A program made the translations under genes and the position numbers. The notes below the pieces were generated by a model that worked only from the letters and a program-made list of their open reading frames with translations, did not search any database and was not told the DNA's origin. This document shows, piece by piece, positions 9,141 through 19,141 of a DNA stretch of 64,000 nt. Within the stretch, counting starts at the first letter, position 1. Each line of letters begins with the position of its first letter. Where the stretch lies: contig JBGAUW010000003.1 in NCBI GenBank assembly GCA_044228435.1, positions 248,001 to 312,000 of the forward strand. The letters are read 5' to 3'. Origin of the DNA: Bog-950 sp044228435. GTDB taxonomy: Bacteria; Bacteroidota; Bacteroidia; Chitinophagales; LD1.

Positions 9141-12100
9141 ATGCATGTAAAAAAAATACTATCAGCCGCTCTAATATTCCTGTCGTTTACAATGGCGCAT
9201 GCTACCCACATTGTGGGCGGCTATATTTCGTATCGTTTTATTTCGGGCACTACCTACGAAATTAAGCTAACCATTTATCGCGATTGCAACAGTACTACGC
9301 CGTTTGATGGCACTCCGGGGGCTACCACTTCGGCTATAGTAGGGCTGTTTGATACCAACGGCAACCTTATTACCACTTACCCGCTTACCGATCCGCTTAT
9401 TACCAGTATAGATCCGCCCAACGATAACCCCTGTTTACAGATAACCTCGCCGGCCTGTGTAGAGCAGGGGGTGTATACCGAAACTATTACTCTGCCGTCA
9501 GGCACTGCAGGTTATACCCTGGTGCACGAGCGCTGCTGCCGCAATGGCACTATCACAAATGTTTTCGACCCTGGAAGCGAGGGCGCAGTATACTCGGCTG
9601 CTATTCCGCCTACCAATACTTACCAAAATACCAGCCCGGTGTTTAATAACCTGCCCCCTTTATTTATATGCTTAAACTCTCCTTTGGTATTTAATTACTC
9701 AGCTACTGATGCCGATGGCGATGTTTTAACTTACAGTCTTTGTACGCCGTATTCGGGGGGGAACACTACGAACCCTGCGCCAGACCCACCTGTTGGCCCA
9801 CCGTTTAATAATATAAACTGGCAAAGCCCTTATTCACTAAATAATTTGTTGGGTGGTACACCTGCATTAGCCATAGATAATACAACCGGTGTTTTAACTG
9901 CCAAGCCTAATACCGTAGGGCAGTTTGTATTTGGCGTATGTGTAAGCGAGTACCGCAATGGCGCATTGCTGGGCACTTACCTGCGCGATTACCAGGTAAA
10001 CGTAACTGAATGTAATATACCTATAGCCAGCATTCCCAGTTTTGCCATTAACCCCAATACCGGCATTGGCACTTACGTTGTAAATTGTACTAACCTCAAT
10101 ATTGATTTTGTAAACGCATCATATAACCCGCCACCCTCTTATTACCATTGGGATTTTGGCGTTGCCGGTGCCACTAACGATACTTCTAACCTCACCAATC
10201 CATCTTTTACTTACCCCGATAGCGGATCTTACCTCGTAACCTTAATTGCTTATAAAACACCAAGCGGCGGACAAACATGCCAGGATACTACCCGGGCTTA
10301 CGTATATGTATACCCTACCTTTAGCAACGATTTTACCACCGCCGATGTGTGTAACGATATACCCGCCCGCTTTACCGATGGCACCTTATCTACCGGTGGC
10401 AACATTACCGGCTGGCAGTGGAATTTTGGCGATGGCACCACCAGCACACAGCAAAGCCCCACCCACCAGTATGGCGCGCCCGGCACATACAATGTAACCC
10501 TCATAAGCTCTAACGAAAAAGGCTGTAAGGATACTACCCAAAAAGCTATTAATGTATTGGCTGCACCGGTGGCAAATTTTTCAACCGGCCCTACCTGTAT
10601 CAATAGCCCTGTTACCTTTACAGTTTCTACCCCAGGTAACATTGTATCGCAAAACTGGGATTTTGGCGGCGGCAACACCAGCACACAGGCTACGCCATCT
10701 TATACTTACACCACGGCCGGCACCTTTCCGGTAACTTTAATTATTGCCACGCTGGAAGGTTGCGCCGATACCAATACGCAAAACCTTACTATTCATCCCC
10801 TGCCGGTCATCAATATTTCTAACGATACTTTAATTTGCCCTTTTACATCGGTGCAACTTTTGTCATCGGGCGGTGTAACTTATCAATGGAGCCCTACTAC
10901 CGGCCTTAATAACCCTAACGGCGCTAACCCGGTTGCTACACCACCACCGCCAAATGCTATTACTTATACCGTAAACGTTACCGATGCTAACCAGTGCGCT
11001 AACCGCGATAGTGTGCGCGTTTCGTTTTACCCTATACCACAAATTGAGGCAGGGCCCGATACCTCTGTTTGTTTAAACCCCGGCAATTTTCACCCAAGTG
11101 TGCAGTTGCAGGCTACCGGTGGTGTAAGCTACCAGTGGTCGCCGGCTACAGCTTTAAGCTCCACCACAACATCCAACCCAACTGCCAACCCTACCGTTAA
11201 TACCACCTACTACGTGCTGGGTACGGATGCCAATGGCTGCCGCCTTACCGATTCGCTTACTGTGTTTGTGTTAGACCCTGCCTTAAACGTAATATCAGAA
11301 ACCTCGCAAACCATTTGCGAACGCGATACCGCCTACATTACCGTAATTAACCAGGGCGCCAGCAGCTACAGCTGGAACCCAACGCAGTATATTACCGACC
11401 CACTGCTTTTAAGCCCCGGCTTTTTTCCGCCCGATACCACCAACTACATAATAACTATTAGCAATTACTGCTATACTAAAAACGACTCGGTGCTTATTAT
11501 TGTATGGCCGTTGCCGCAACTCAACTTAAACCCGCTGGATAGTGTTTGTTTTACCGAAAGCATACAACTACAGGCTAATGGTGCCCAAACTTACCAGTGG
11601 GATGCCGACCCTACCTTAAGTGCCACCAACATTGCCGACCCTGTTGCCACTCCACCGGTAACTACACGCTACTTTGTAACCGGCACCAGTTCGTTGGGCT
11701 GTGTTAACCGCGATAGCACTTTAATACTGGTTTACTTTCCATCGCTTATACAGGTTACACCGCGCCTGCCTTACGTTTGCTTAGGCGACCCCATACAACT
11801 AAACGTAACCGGTGCTTATACATACCAGTGGAATGCTGACCCTACTTTATCCAGTCTTACAATAGCTAACCCTATTGCCAACCCTACCGATACTACAACA
11901 TATTTTGTAACCGCTACCAACATACACGGCTGCATAACCACCGATTCAGTTACGCTTAATGTGCAGTTTCCGGTTACCGCAACCACCAGCCCTCTGTTCG
12001 ATGGCTGCCAGGGCAGTCCGGTGCAGTTGCAGGCTTCAGGTGGCGTTTATTACCTCTGGACTCCCTCGGCAGGACTGAACAATCCTTTCATCAGCAACCC

Positions 12101-12707
12101 GTTTGCCATGCCCGATAGCACTACTAACTATGTAGTTACGGTTAGCAACGATTGCTTTAGCGATAGCGCCATTACACAAGTTATAGTGCACCAGCTGCCA
12201 TTTGTAGATGCCGGCCCCGATACTTTAATTTGGCGCGATACGTATGCCGAGTTACAGGGCTACACCGCCGAAACCAACCACTTTTGGAACCCGAGTACCT
12301 GGCTGGATGACCCTTACGATTTAAATACGCGCGCACAACCGCAGCAAACGCAGTACTATGAGTTATTTGCCATAGACCAATACGGCTGCCTTAACATAGA
12401 CTCTGTATTAATAACTGTAGAGCCATATACCGTACTGGATATACCTACCGGTTTTTCGCCGGACGGCAACGGCGTAAACGACCTTTTCCGCATAGTGCGT
12501 TATTTGAATATTGAAAAGCTGATAGAGTTTTCGGTATTTAACCGCTGGGGCAACCAGGTGTTTAGCACTACCGATATTACGCAGGGCTGGGATGGCACTT
12601 ATAAAGGCGAACAGCAACCCCTAAGTGTATACACCTGGCAGGTAATAGCTAATGCTAAAGACGGCACACGCATAGCCAAAAAAGGTAACGTAACGCTGGT
12701 AAGATAA
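9141..12707 (+). CDS. Large secreted PKD/Ig-like adhesin with T9SS type B C-terminal domain, 1188 aa
   Basis: Signal peptide MHVKKILSAALIFLSFTMAHA is followed by THIVGGYISYRF, a start often seen in big exported Bacteroidota proteins. The N-terminal ~300 residues form a module with the paired Cys motif HERCCRNG. Three PKD domains follow (YYHWDFGV, WQWNFGDGTTS, QNWDFGGGNTS, about residues 330-550), then five to six ~90-residue Ig-like modules (YQWSP..L....NP.ANP..TTTYYV), and a type B sorting domain at the C-terminus (IPTGFSPDGNGVNDLFRI, FNRWGNQVFST, GWDGTYKG). A surface adhesin role is inferred from domain content; no catalytic motif is visible. The ATG at 9141 begins the signal peptide directly. 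Confidence 0.85.
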   Translation: MHVKKILSAALIFLSFTMAHATHIVGGYISYRFISGTTYEIKLTIYRDCNSTTPFDGTPGATTSAIVGLFDTNGNLITTYPLTDPLITSIDPPNDNPCLQITSPACVEQGVYTETITLPSGTAGYTLVHERCCRNGTITNVFDPGSEGAVYSAAIPPTNTYQNTSPVFNNLPPLFICLNSPLVFNYSATDADGDVLTYSLCTPYSGGNTTNPAPDPPVGPPFNNINWQSPYSLNNLLGGTPALAIDNTTGVLTAKPNTVGQFVFGVCVSEYRNGALLGTYLRDYQVNVTECNIPIASIPSFAINPNTGIGTYVVNCTNLNIDFVNASYNPPPSYYHWDFGVAGATNDTSNLTNPSFTYPDSGSYLVTLIAYKTPSGGQTCQDTTRAYVYVYPTFSNDFTTADVCNDIPARFTDGTLSTGGNITGWQWNFGDGTTSTQQSPTHQYGAPGTYNVTLISSNEKGCKDTTQKAINVLAAPVANFSTGPTCINSPVTFTVSTPGNIVSQNWDFGGGNTSTQATPSYTYTTAGTFPVTLIIATLEGCADTNTQNLTIHPLPVINISNDTLICPFTSVQLLSSGGVTYQWSPTTGLNNPNGANPVATPPPPNAITYTVNVTDANQCANRDSVRVSFYPIPQIEAGPDTSVCLNPGNFHPSVQLQATGGVSYQWSPATALSSTTTSNPTANPTVNTTYYVLGTDANGCRLTDSLTVFVLDPALNVISETSQTICERDTAYITVINQGASSYSWNPTQYITDPLLLSPGFFPPDTTNYIITISNYCYTKNDSVLIIVWPLPQLNLNPLDSVCFTESIQLQANGAQTYQWDADPTLSATNIADPVATPPVTTRYFVTGTSSLGCVNRDSTLILVYFPSLIQVTPRLPYVCLGDPIQLNVTGAYTYQWNADPTLSSLTIANPIANPTDTTTYFVTATNIHGCITTDSVTLNVQFPVTATTSPLFDGCQGSPVQLQASGGVYYLWTPSAGLNNPFISNPFAMPDSTTNYVVTVSNDCFSDSAITQVIVHQLPFVDAGPDTLIWRDTYAELQGYTAETNHFWNPSTWLDDPYDLNTRAQPQQTQYYELFAIDQYGCLNIDSVLITVEPYTVLDIPTGFSPDGNGVNDLFRIVRYLNIEKLIEFSVFNRWGNQVFSTTDITQGWDGTYKGEQQPLSVYTWQVIANAKDGTRIAKKGNVTLVR

Positions 12708-12763
12708 GCTGCGGAATATTTAGGACTGAATGATGCAAGTTGCACCTCGAAGTTCTAATGAAA

Positions 12764-12804
12764 CGAAAGCCGCGCCTCGCCGGTGGCGCGGCTCCCGACT
12801 TTCG
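12764..12804. terminator. GC-rich hairpin between convergent genes
   Basis: Outer arms cgaaag (12764-12769) / ctttcg (12799-12804) and inner arms gccgcgcc (12769-12776) / ggcgcggc (12785-12792). It sits between two convergent stops and probably ends transcription, but there is no clear T-run, so it may instead be a palindromic repeat element. Confidence 0.5.
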
Positions 12805-12828
12805 CTTGTATCAAAATGCGCCGCCCTA

Positions 12829-14913
12829 TTACTTCACAAACTTCCTCACCACCCTTTGCCTCTCATCGCTTAGCTGCAAAAAGTAAATACCGCTGGGCAG
12901 GGTGCTAACATCAATATCAAAGTTGGGCCGTGTAACAACAAAATCGGATATTACAACCATCCCTTGAACCGTCAGAATCTTTGCTGATAAATTGGAGCCA
13001 TTTTTAATACGACAATATAGTTTTTCTGATGTGGGATTAGGATATAGGGTGATTTTTGAATTATCATTCAAATCACCAATGCCGGATATTACTATTTCAT
13101 TGGAAAACGCGCTGCATCCATTTGTATCTATCACTTCTACTAAATAAACACCAGCTTGTTCGGGAATATAAAAAGTTGATGTAGCCCCCTGTATCAGCGT
13201 ATCGTTCAAATACCACTGGCAATTTTCGGCATCGTAAACCTTTAGAGTATCTCGGCTTACGCTTACCGAAACGGATGGTTTGGAATATGAATTTATGGTC
13301 ATTTGACCCGAAGCAGCCGTGCATCCGTTAGCATCGGTAATTGTAAGCTGATAGGCACCCGGATAATTCGTTTTAATGCTACTGCTTGTCATTCCGTTGT
13401 TCCATAAATAGTTTGAGTAACCCGGCCTTCCGGATATAGCCACGCTATCGTTTGAACAGATGGATGCCGGGTCACTACTGATTGTTGTAATACCGGTTAA
13501 ACAAATATGACTGGTATCGGTAAACTTTATTATCCAATAATCAGAGGTTCTATTACTTGTATCTCGGTTGGCTTGGGTTTTATATCCATTTATACCAGCA
13601 CAAGTTGAGTTAGCTATAAGATATCCCCCTTCGCGTGTTTCCAAGGCATAGCCCTCGACGAATTCATACTCCGAAAAGGTAAATATTGTTTTATCCCATT
13701 GTTTTACTCCGTTTAAATCTGTTTTTACAATCCATGTTTGCTCCAACCCAAGGTTATTCTCTGTTTTATCGCCGCTGGCGTTCGAAAACGAACTGCCCGC
13801 AAGCAAATATCCTCCATCGCTTGTTTGTGTCAGGCTTCCCAATTTTTCTTCCACGTTAAGCCCTCCGTATTTCTTATCCCATATTTTATTACCCGCCGAA
13901 TCAATCTTCACTATCCAGTAATCTGCCCCTAATTGACTATTTAAAGTCGCTGTATCTCCCATAGGCTCAGTTTTATCACCCTCATTGCCCGATTGCGAAA
14001 TACCGCCCAGTATATAACCGCCGTCCCTTGTTTGGTGCAGGCAGGAAAGTAAATCTGCACGCAAGCCCCCAAAGCGCTTATCCCACTGCTTATTACCGGC
14101 AGAGTCAATTTTAACTATCCAGTAATCTTCCTCACCACGGCCCGGCTCTGTTACGTTTCCATCAGCCCTTGACTTTGATTCTCCCCCTAATATATATCCG
14201 TTATCGGTGGTTTGTTCAAGGCTGTAAAGAATATCCCTGTTAGTGCCCCCAAAGCGTTTATCCCACTCCTTATTTCCAACTGAATCAATTTTTACTACCC
14301 AATAGTCTGAAATATCTACCCCGTTCCAATAAGGTTCGCTTTTATCGCCGTCTGCGGGCGACATTGAAGCTCCGCCCAAGATATATCCCCCATCCCTGGT
14401 TTGTTTTAATGAAAGTAAATCATCTCCATATGTTCCGCCATAGCATTGGTCCCATTGTTTCTGCCCCGCTGAATCGATTTTTACGATCCAATAATCGTAG
14501 GTGTAAGAACCAAAAACCGCATCTGTTTTATCGCCGCTAATACCCGACATAGATGACCCACCTAAAATATAACCCCCATCATTAGTTGCTGCCGATGAAA
14601 AAAGGTAATCAGATCTGTATCCGCCAAAACTTTTATCCCATTGTTTATTACCTACCGAATCGATTTTTATTACCCAATAATCATCCATGCCGCGTGTAGA
14701 TTCTGTGCGGTCACCACTACTGGAAGACAAACTATGGCCGGCCAAAAAATACCCTCCATCTTTTGTTTGCAAAAGCGAAGAGAGTTTATCGTGCCCAAAA
14801 CCGCCAAAGCGGGCATCCCAGTTTTTTACCAATGGCGCTTGCGCGTGCAAACTGCCTAAGCAAGAAAAACAGAGGAGCAGGAATAAACAACACTGCCGGA
14901 TTTTTTTCTTCAT
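12829..14913 (-). CDS. Secreted repeat (propeller-like) protein with T9SS type A sorting domain, 694 aa
   Basis: Signal peptide (KIRQCCLFLLLCFSCLGSLHAQ) is followed by about seven ~60-65-residue repeats of the pattern WDkrFGG-x-DxLxSLxQTxDGGYILGGxSxSxxxGDKTE-xxxDYWIVKIDSxGNKQ (about residues 27-460). Repeats of this length and Gly/Trp pattern are likely to build a seven-bladed beta-propeller. An Ig-like segment (ICSNDSVAISG ... YLWNNGMTSS ... AYQLTITDANGC) follows, and a type A sorting domain (ITLYPNPTSEKLYC ... LPSGIYFLQLSD) ends the protein. It starts 2 bases after the stop of the upstream subtilase, so they are co-transcribed. The role is unknown; repeat uniformity suggests a binding or structural surface rather than an enzyme. 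Confidence 0.8.
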   Translation of the reverse strand: MKKKIRQCCLFLLLCFSCLGSLHAQAPLVKNWDARFGGFGHDKLSSLLQTKDGGYFLAGHSLSSSSGDRTESTRGMDDYWVIKIDSVGNKQWDKSFGGYRSDYLFSSAATNDGGYILGGSSMSGISGDKTDAVFGSYTYDYWIVKIDSAGQKQWDQCYGGTYGDDLLSLKQTRDGGYILGGASMSPADGDKSEPYWNGVDISDYWVVKIDSVGNKEWDKRFGGTNRDILYSLEQTTDNGYILGGESKSRADGNVTEPGRGEEDYWIVKIDSAGNKQWDKRFGGLRADLLSCLHQTRDGGYILGGISQSGNEGDKTEPMGDTATLNSQLGADYWIVKIDSAGNKIWDKKYGGLNVEEKLGSLTQTSDGGYLLAGSSFSNASGDKTENNLGLEQTWIVKTDLNGVKQWDKTIFTFSEYEFVEGYALETREGGYLIANSTCAGINGYKTQANRDTSNRTSDYWIIKFTDTSHICLTGITTISSDPASICSNDSVAISGRPGYSNYLWNNGMTSSSIKTNYPGAYQLTITDANGCTAASGQMTINSYSKPSVSVSVSRDTLKVYDAENCQWYLNDTLIQGATSTFYIPEQAGVYLVEVIDTNGCSAFSNEIVISGIGDLNDNSKITLYPNPTSEKLYCRIKNGSNLSAKILTVQGMVVISDFVVTRPNFDIDVSTLPSGIYFLQLSDERQRVVRKFVK

Positions 14914-14915
14914 TG

Positions 14916-17900
14916 CTACATTTTTATCACTTTTACCGTTGCCTTGTATTTGGCGGTTTGTAGCCTGTAAAAATACATTCCCTGCGTTAACTCTTTAATA
15001 GAATGAGTTAGTTTTAACTTATTATCAGTAACCATTCCGCTGTATACATCGGCTACTTTGCGGCCGGTTATATCAAATAAGCCGATAGTAACATGCTGCG
15101 GCGAATTAAAATCGGCTTCGATATAATTATAGGTAGACGTAAGCGTAGGAAATATTTTAAGGCTGCCGCTTTCGGGCACCTCTTTAACCGAGGTTACCAA
15201 AGTAGTATCTTCTATTAATACCGAAATGCTAAGATTGGCGTAATTTAATGAATAAACACTGTCTCCGGGGTACCAGGCCACAAAATTATTGTTGGTGTCT
15301 TTTAGTGCATAGTAATAACCGGCAAGGTAAGCATCGCCAAATAAATTCCAGGCTACAGGTATAACATATTCCAGCGAGGATATCACATTGTCTTGATCGG
15401 GCGGGAGTAGCAATGTGGAAAGTGATGCATCTGTCCAATAGTCAACAATGATCTCGTTAGGGTTTAAATTATATCTTACAACGTGCTCGGCAAAATAAAC
15501 ATCGGCATGGTAATTTCCTTTGTTTATCCATATACCATTTACATTCTGCACCGTTTCGGCTAAATAAACCGGCACGTTGGAGCTTTCCTTTGTATTGTAT
15601 TTCGAGCCACCCTGATCGCTGAAATAATGGCGGATAGACCTTTCGGGTTTGTGCACGTAATAGAGGGCGGCTCCCGCATTTAAAAGCCCATGACCGGAAG
15701 AATCGTCATATCCTGCTGCACCCTTATCGGTAGCCGTTACTTCAATTATATGTTCTACATCTTCCGGCGTCAGGTTGCTTAAGCTATATGTTGTATCGTT
15801 ATAGTAGCTGAGCAGCAAGGCAGCAACACCGGCCACATGGGGTGCGGCGGCAGAACTGCCATTGAAGGCCTTATAGCCCCCGCCGGTTTGGGTGGTGGTT
15901 ACAATGTTTATCGAGCCCGGCGCTATTACGTCCATATCTTTGCCAAATGAGGTATTGAAAGCTCCCAGCACAGGGTTATTGCCCGTATTATTTACCACCG
16001 CCGTTTTGCCATTGTTGCCCGAAGCTCCAACGCTTAATACCCAGCCATCGTAATAGCAGGCGGGGTATTCTACTAATGTATCGCCTTCATTACCACGGCT
16101 GGCTACAAAAACACTGGCGCAGCGGTTAGCCACATGTACAGCATCGCGCAACAATTCAATTACAGTGTCTTTAAATATACTTGGCGACTTAAACGGTCCT
16201 ATCCCCCAACTGTTACTCATAATATTTAGTTTATCCCCGGCGGAATTTAGGCTAAGCACTGCATTGTCTACAATGGCGCCATGAATATAAGATACAAAGG
16301 TAAGGGAATCGTATGGGAAAATTCGGTAGCCATACATAGAAACTCCGGGGTTACCGCTTTGCATATCACCACCCGCAATTCCGGCGATGCCCTTGCTATT
16401 ATTACGGTAGGCGCCAATTATGCCGCCGCATTTTGTGCCGTGGTCGCCGCGCCCAAAAGGAGAAGCAAAAATAGATACACCACTTCTTGTATAGTCTTTA
16501 CCACTCTTTACTTTTATGCCTTGGCCACCCCCAAGGTCGGGGTGCATATAATCCAGCCCATCATCTAATACACCCACTCTTATATCTTCGCGGCCATTTA
16601 CCAAATCCCAGGCAGGTTCAATATTGATACTTGCGCTATCGAAAGGGGAGATATAGTGAACTGAAATTTGCTGGGCAGCATACAGTGAATCATTCGCACC
16701 GGCCGTCTTTTTGCCTGCATAATCTGGATGCGCGTAAATGACGTAAGGAAATAGGTTCGATACTGCGTCTGCGAAATTAATCTCATTTACATCACTAGCG
16801 CTATAATCTAATGCGAAAGCAGCCCACAAGGCTGGTATTTTCACCTCTGTGCCTAACCGGCTTAATAACAGTGTATCATTGGGCGTTATTGATGAAAGTC
16901 TTACGAAGGTAGCCTCGTCTAAAGAAAAAGGTGCTATCGAATCCAATACGTGAAATGCAATGGAATCAAGGATTTGTGCCGGCGAAAAAAACTGACGTTC
17001 ATTGTCCATGAGCAAATCTGTATTGATATTGGCTTCGTTGAATCGGATAAGAATCCTCTTTTTCATGAATAAGGGATTCGAAGCAGTATCGTACGTTACC
17101 TCTATTTTCTTTTCCAACTCCTTATACATCGCCGCAAAATACAAGGTGTCCGTTGGTCCCTCACTGCTGCCAATTACTAAGGTTTCTTCGCCGCCTGCAA
17201 AAAAGCCGGTAGCCCTGTCGTTGGTGCCTGCACCGCGGTTGTAGGTTTTTAGCCAGCGCATATTGCCGCCTGTATCGTAGCTAATGGTTACCATATCAAA
17301 ATCGGCCCCGTTATACTGGCGGCCGGCTACATACACATTGCCCTGCACCGGGCCGCCGCTCCAATCTCCTATTACCGCTTTGGCGCTTGTTTCCCAGGCA
17401 GGGTTGGGGTTGCTTAGCCTGCGTTCCCAATCGGTAGTGCCGCTGGTATCGTATTGGGCCGTTAGTATGTCCTTGCCGCCTGTAGCATTGTTGGCCGTAC
17501 CGGTTATTACCAGTTTACCGTTAAAAAAGTTGTAGTCTAAATCTTCAGCCACATCGGGCAGCACACTATCGCCTAAAACTTTTACCCACACCTGGTGGCA
17601 GGCGGTATCGTATTTTATCAGTTTCAAATCGGTATTGCTGCCGCTTACCTGGCTGGTGCCCAATACATACAGGTTATCTTCATTATCCTTAATAATATCT
17701 ATCGGGCGGCTAAAAGCGCCGCTGCCGTTGGCTGCGCGGTTTTGGTCGTGCAGGGCACCGGTAGAAGGCGAAAAAGTAGCCGTGGCAAAATCCCAACTGC
17801 CAAAACCACTACCCGAAAAGCCGGTAATGCTGATATAAGTGCCAATTACAAGTCCTACGCCCCCATCGTAATAACCTGTGCTATCGTAGGTGCTTTTCCA

Positions 17901-18455
17901 TTGCATGGTGCCGCTGCTGTTATACTTAATCAGGTTCATGCCATAATCTAAGCTGCCGGTTTGTTCAGTGCCCACCACATATACGTTACCCGCAGCATCT
18001 ACCCGCACTTTGGCAGGGGCAGCATAGCCGCTGTAAGATGGGGTGTAGGTGGACCGCCACACTACCGAGCCATCGCTTTCCTTTATCTTCATGGTATTAA
18101 AGGTGCAAACGTTGGCACTATCAAGGGTAACGCCGGTGGCATAAATGTAGTTTTTATAATAGTAAATGTCGGTGCCCCAATCGCGGCCTGTAGTTATATC
18201 GTAGGTGGTGTCCCACAGCAGGTTGCCGGTATTATCCAGCTTGGTTATTTGATAGTTTTCGAGGTTACTACCTATTTGCTGGCTTACCATTACATACAGG
18301 TTGCCGCTGGCATCTTTATCAAAGCTTAAAAGGCTATTGCCCTGGTAAGGCCCACCTATATCAAATACCTCTTGCTGGTTTACTAAGGTTTGGGTTTGGG
18401 CAGAAGTGATTAAAAAGAAAATACAAAGGGCTACTAAAGTGCCGATGTTCTTCAT
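14916..18455 (-). CDS. Secreted S8 (subtilisin-like) serine peptidase with T9SS type A sorting domain, ~1179 aa
   Basis: I chose ATG 18455 (MKNIGTLVALCIFFLITSAQ), a typical signal peptide; the frame runs 22 codons further upstream but those residues do not look like a leader. Residues ~25-430 are propeller-type repeats (GNLYVMVSQQ, LIKYDTACHQVWVK, DFDMVTISYDTGGNMRWLKTY). A peptidase S8 domain follows with all three catalytic sites visible: Asp in VGVLDDGLDYMHPDLGG, His in RGDHGTKCGGII and Ser in FNGSSAAAPHVAGVAALLL. The C-terminus is a type A sorting domain (LKIFPTLTSTYNYIEADF ... ELTQGMYFYRLQT). It is predicted to be secreted by T9SS and to cut extracellular proteins. The downstream propeller-like protein starts 2 bases after its stop. 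Confidence 0.88.
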   Translation of the reverse strand: MKNIGTLVALCIFFLITSAQTQTLVNQQEVFDIGGPYQGNSLLSFDKDASGNLYVMVSQQIGSNLENYQITKLDNTGNLLWDTTYDITTGRDWGTDIYYYKNYIYATGVTLDSANVCTFNTMKIKESDGSVVWRSTYTPSYSGYAAPAKVRVDAAGNVYVVGTEQTGSLDYGMNLIKYNSSGTMQWKSTYDSTGYYDGGVGLVIGTYISITGFSGSGFGSWDFATATFSPSTGALHDQNRAANGSGAFSRPIDIIKDNEDNLYVLGTSQVSGSNTDLKLIKYDTACHQVWVKVLGDSVLPDVAEDLDYNFFNGKLVITGTANNATGGKDILTAQYDTSGTTDWERRLSNPNPAWETSAKAVIGDWSGGPVQGNVYVAGRQYNGADFDMVTISYDTGGNMRWLKTYNRGAGTNDRATGFFAGGEETLVIGSSEGPTDTLYFAAMYKELEKKIEVTYDTASNPLFMKKRILIRFNEANINTDLLMDNERQFFSPAQILDSIAFHVLDSIAPFSLDEATFVRLSSITPNDTLLLSRLGTEVKIPALWAAFALDYSASDVNEINFADAVSNLFPYVIYAHPDYAGKKTAGANDSLYAAQQISVHYISPFDSASINIEPAWDLVNGREDIRVGVLDDGLDYMHPDLGGGQGIKVKSGKDYTRSGVSIFASPFGRGDHGTKCGGIIGAYRNNSKGIAGIAGGDMQSGNPGVSMYGYRIFPYDSLTFVSYIHGAIVDNAVLSLNSAGDKLNIMSNSWGIGPFKSPSIFKDTVIELLRDAVHVANRCASVFVASRGNEGDTLVEYPACYYDGWVLSVGASGNNGKTAVVNNTGNNPVLGAFNTSFGKDMDVIAPGSINIVTTTQTGGGYKAFNGSSAAAPHVAGVAALLLSYYNDTTYSLSNLTPEDVEHIIEVTATDKGAAGYDDSSGHGLLNAGAALYYVHKPERSIRHYFSDQGGSKYNTKESSNVPVYLAETVQNVNGIWINKGNYHADVYFAEHVVRYNLNPNEIIVDYWTDASLSTLLLPPDQDNVISSLEYVIPVAWNLFGDAYLAGYYYALKDTNNNFVAWYPGDSVYSLNYANLSISVLIEDTTLVTSVKEVPESGSLKIFPTLTSTYNYIEADFNSPQHVTIGLFDITGRKVADVYSGMVTDNKLKLTHSIKELTQGMYFYRLQTAKYKATVKVIKM

Positions 18456-19141
18456 AGGTGGTGGGGTTTGGTAAACTAAATGTAGCTTATAAAGCATCAA
18501 AAACGACCCCTCATATATCATTAAATTGTTAAGCTTTGAATTGTGTGGGTTTTACAGGATAACCGGTAGGTTTGAGTGGGGATTGGGTAAAAAATAAATT
18601 TTGCGGTAGCCATACAAAGGAAATAAGGAGTGACAATACTCTTTCAAGTAAGCATTATTTCATATCTTTGTATGACAGTAATGTTCTTTGATTTATTGGT
18701 TCTTTTATAAACACAAAAGCAGGTTTAAACTCATTTTCTAGCGCTTGCCTTGTCCTAAATTAGGTTGACAAAAAAATGTTACGCCTTTACACACCGGTTA
18801 TGCATTACTTATTTGATTACTAGTAGCTTAAACCTAACGGTTAAAAAAAAAGTGTAACAGTTACACTTTCGCGGTTTTGTTCAAATCCTGGTGCTGAAAG
18901 TTGGTAAAAAACAAGCACAAAAATTGGCACAATTTTTAAGCTATTTCTATTCAGCTTAAAGCAATATAATATATTGATAAAAAGGTTCTTATGGACAAAT
19001 TAATAACCTCAAAAAGGTAGGCAGAAAAGTAGGCACAAAATGCACTAATAGGTATGTGTTTTCAGCTGTTTTATCCCAGCTTAAATATCAATGGCATTGT
19101 TCCGTTTTTCTTATCCATTATTCCAACATTCTAAGGCATTT
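18456..19141. other. AT-rich 686-base intergenic region with inverted repeats, no gene seen
   Basis: No frame with coding character. It holds a strong hairpin with a minus-strand T-run (18849-18869), a second perfect inverted repeat aaaaattg-gca-caattttt (18919-18937), and two gcacaaaa/ggcac-rich stretches (18914-18932, 19030-19043). Candidate contents are a small RNA, the long 5' leader of the subtilase operon, or remains of a decayed element. Confidence 0.45.
18843..18869 (-). terminator. Rho-independent terminator on the minus strand
   Basis: Arms aaagtgtaac (18849-18858) and gttacacttt (18860-18869). On the minus strand the stem is followed by an uninterrupted T-run (complement of 18843-18850). 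It would end transcription from the SRPBCC gene (stop at 19142), which lies ~270 bases upstream, or from an unannotated small transcript between them. Confidence 0.6.

Noticed and set aside
18456..18521. 22-codon N-terminal extension of the subtilase
   Set aside because: A standard signal peptide begins at ATG 18455; the extension is not leader-like.
18881..18902. Possible tRNA 3' end or attachment site (ttcaaatcctgg)
   Set aside because: The 7-base loop-like TTCAAAT is not flanked by complementary 5-base arms, and no acceptor, D or anticodon arms are visible upstream.
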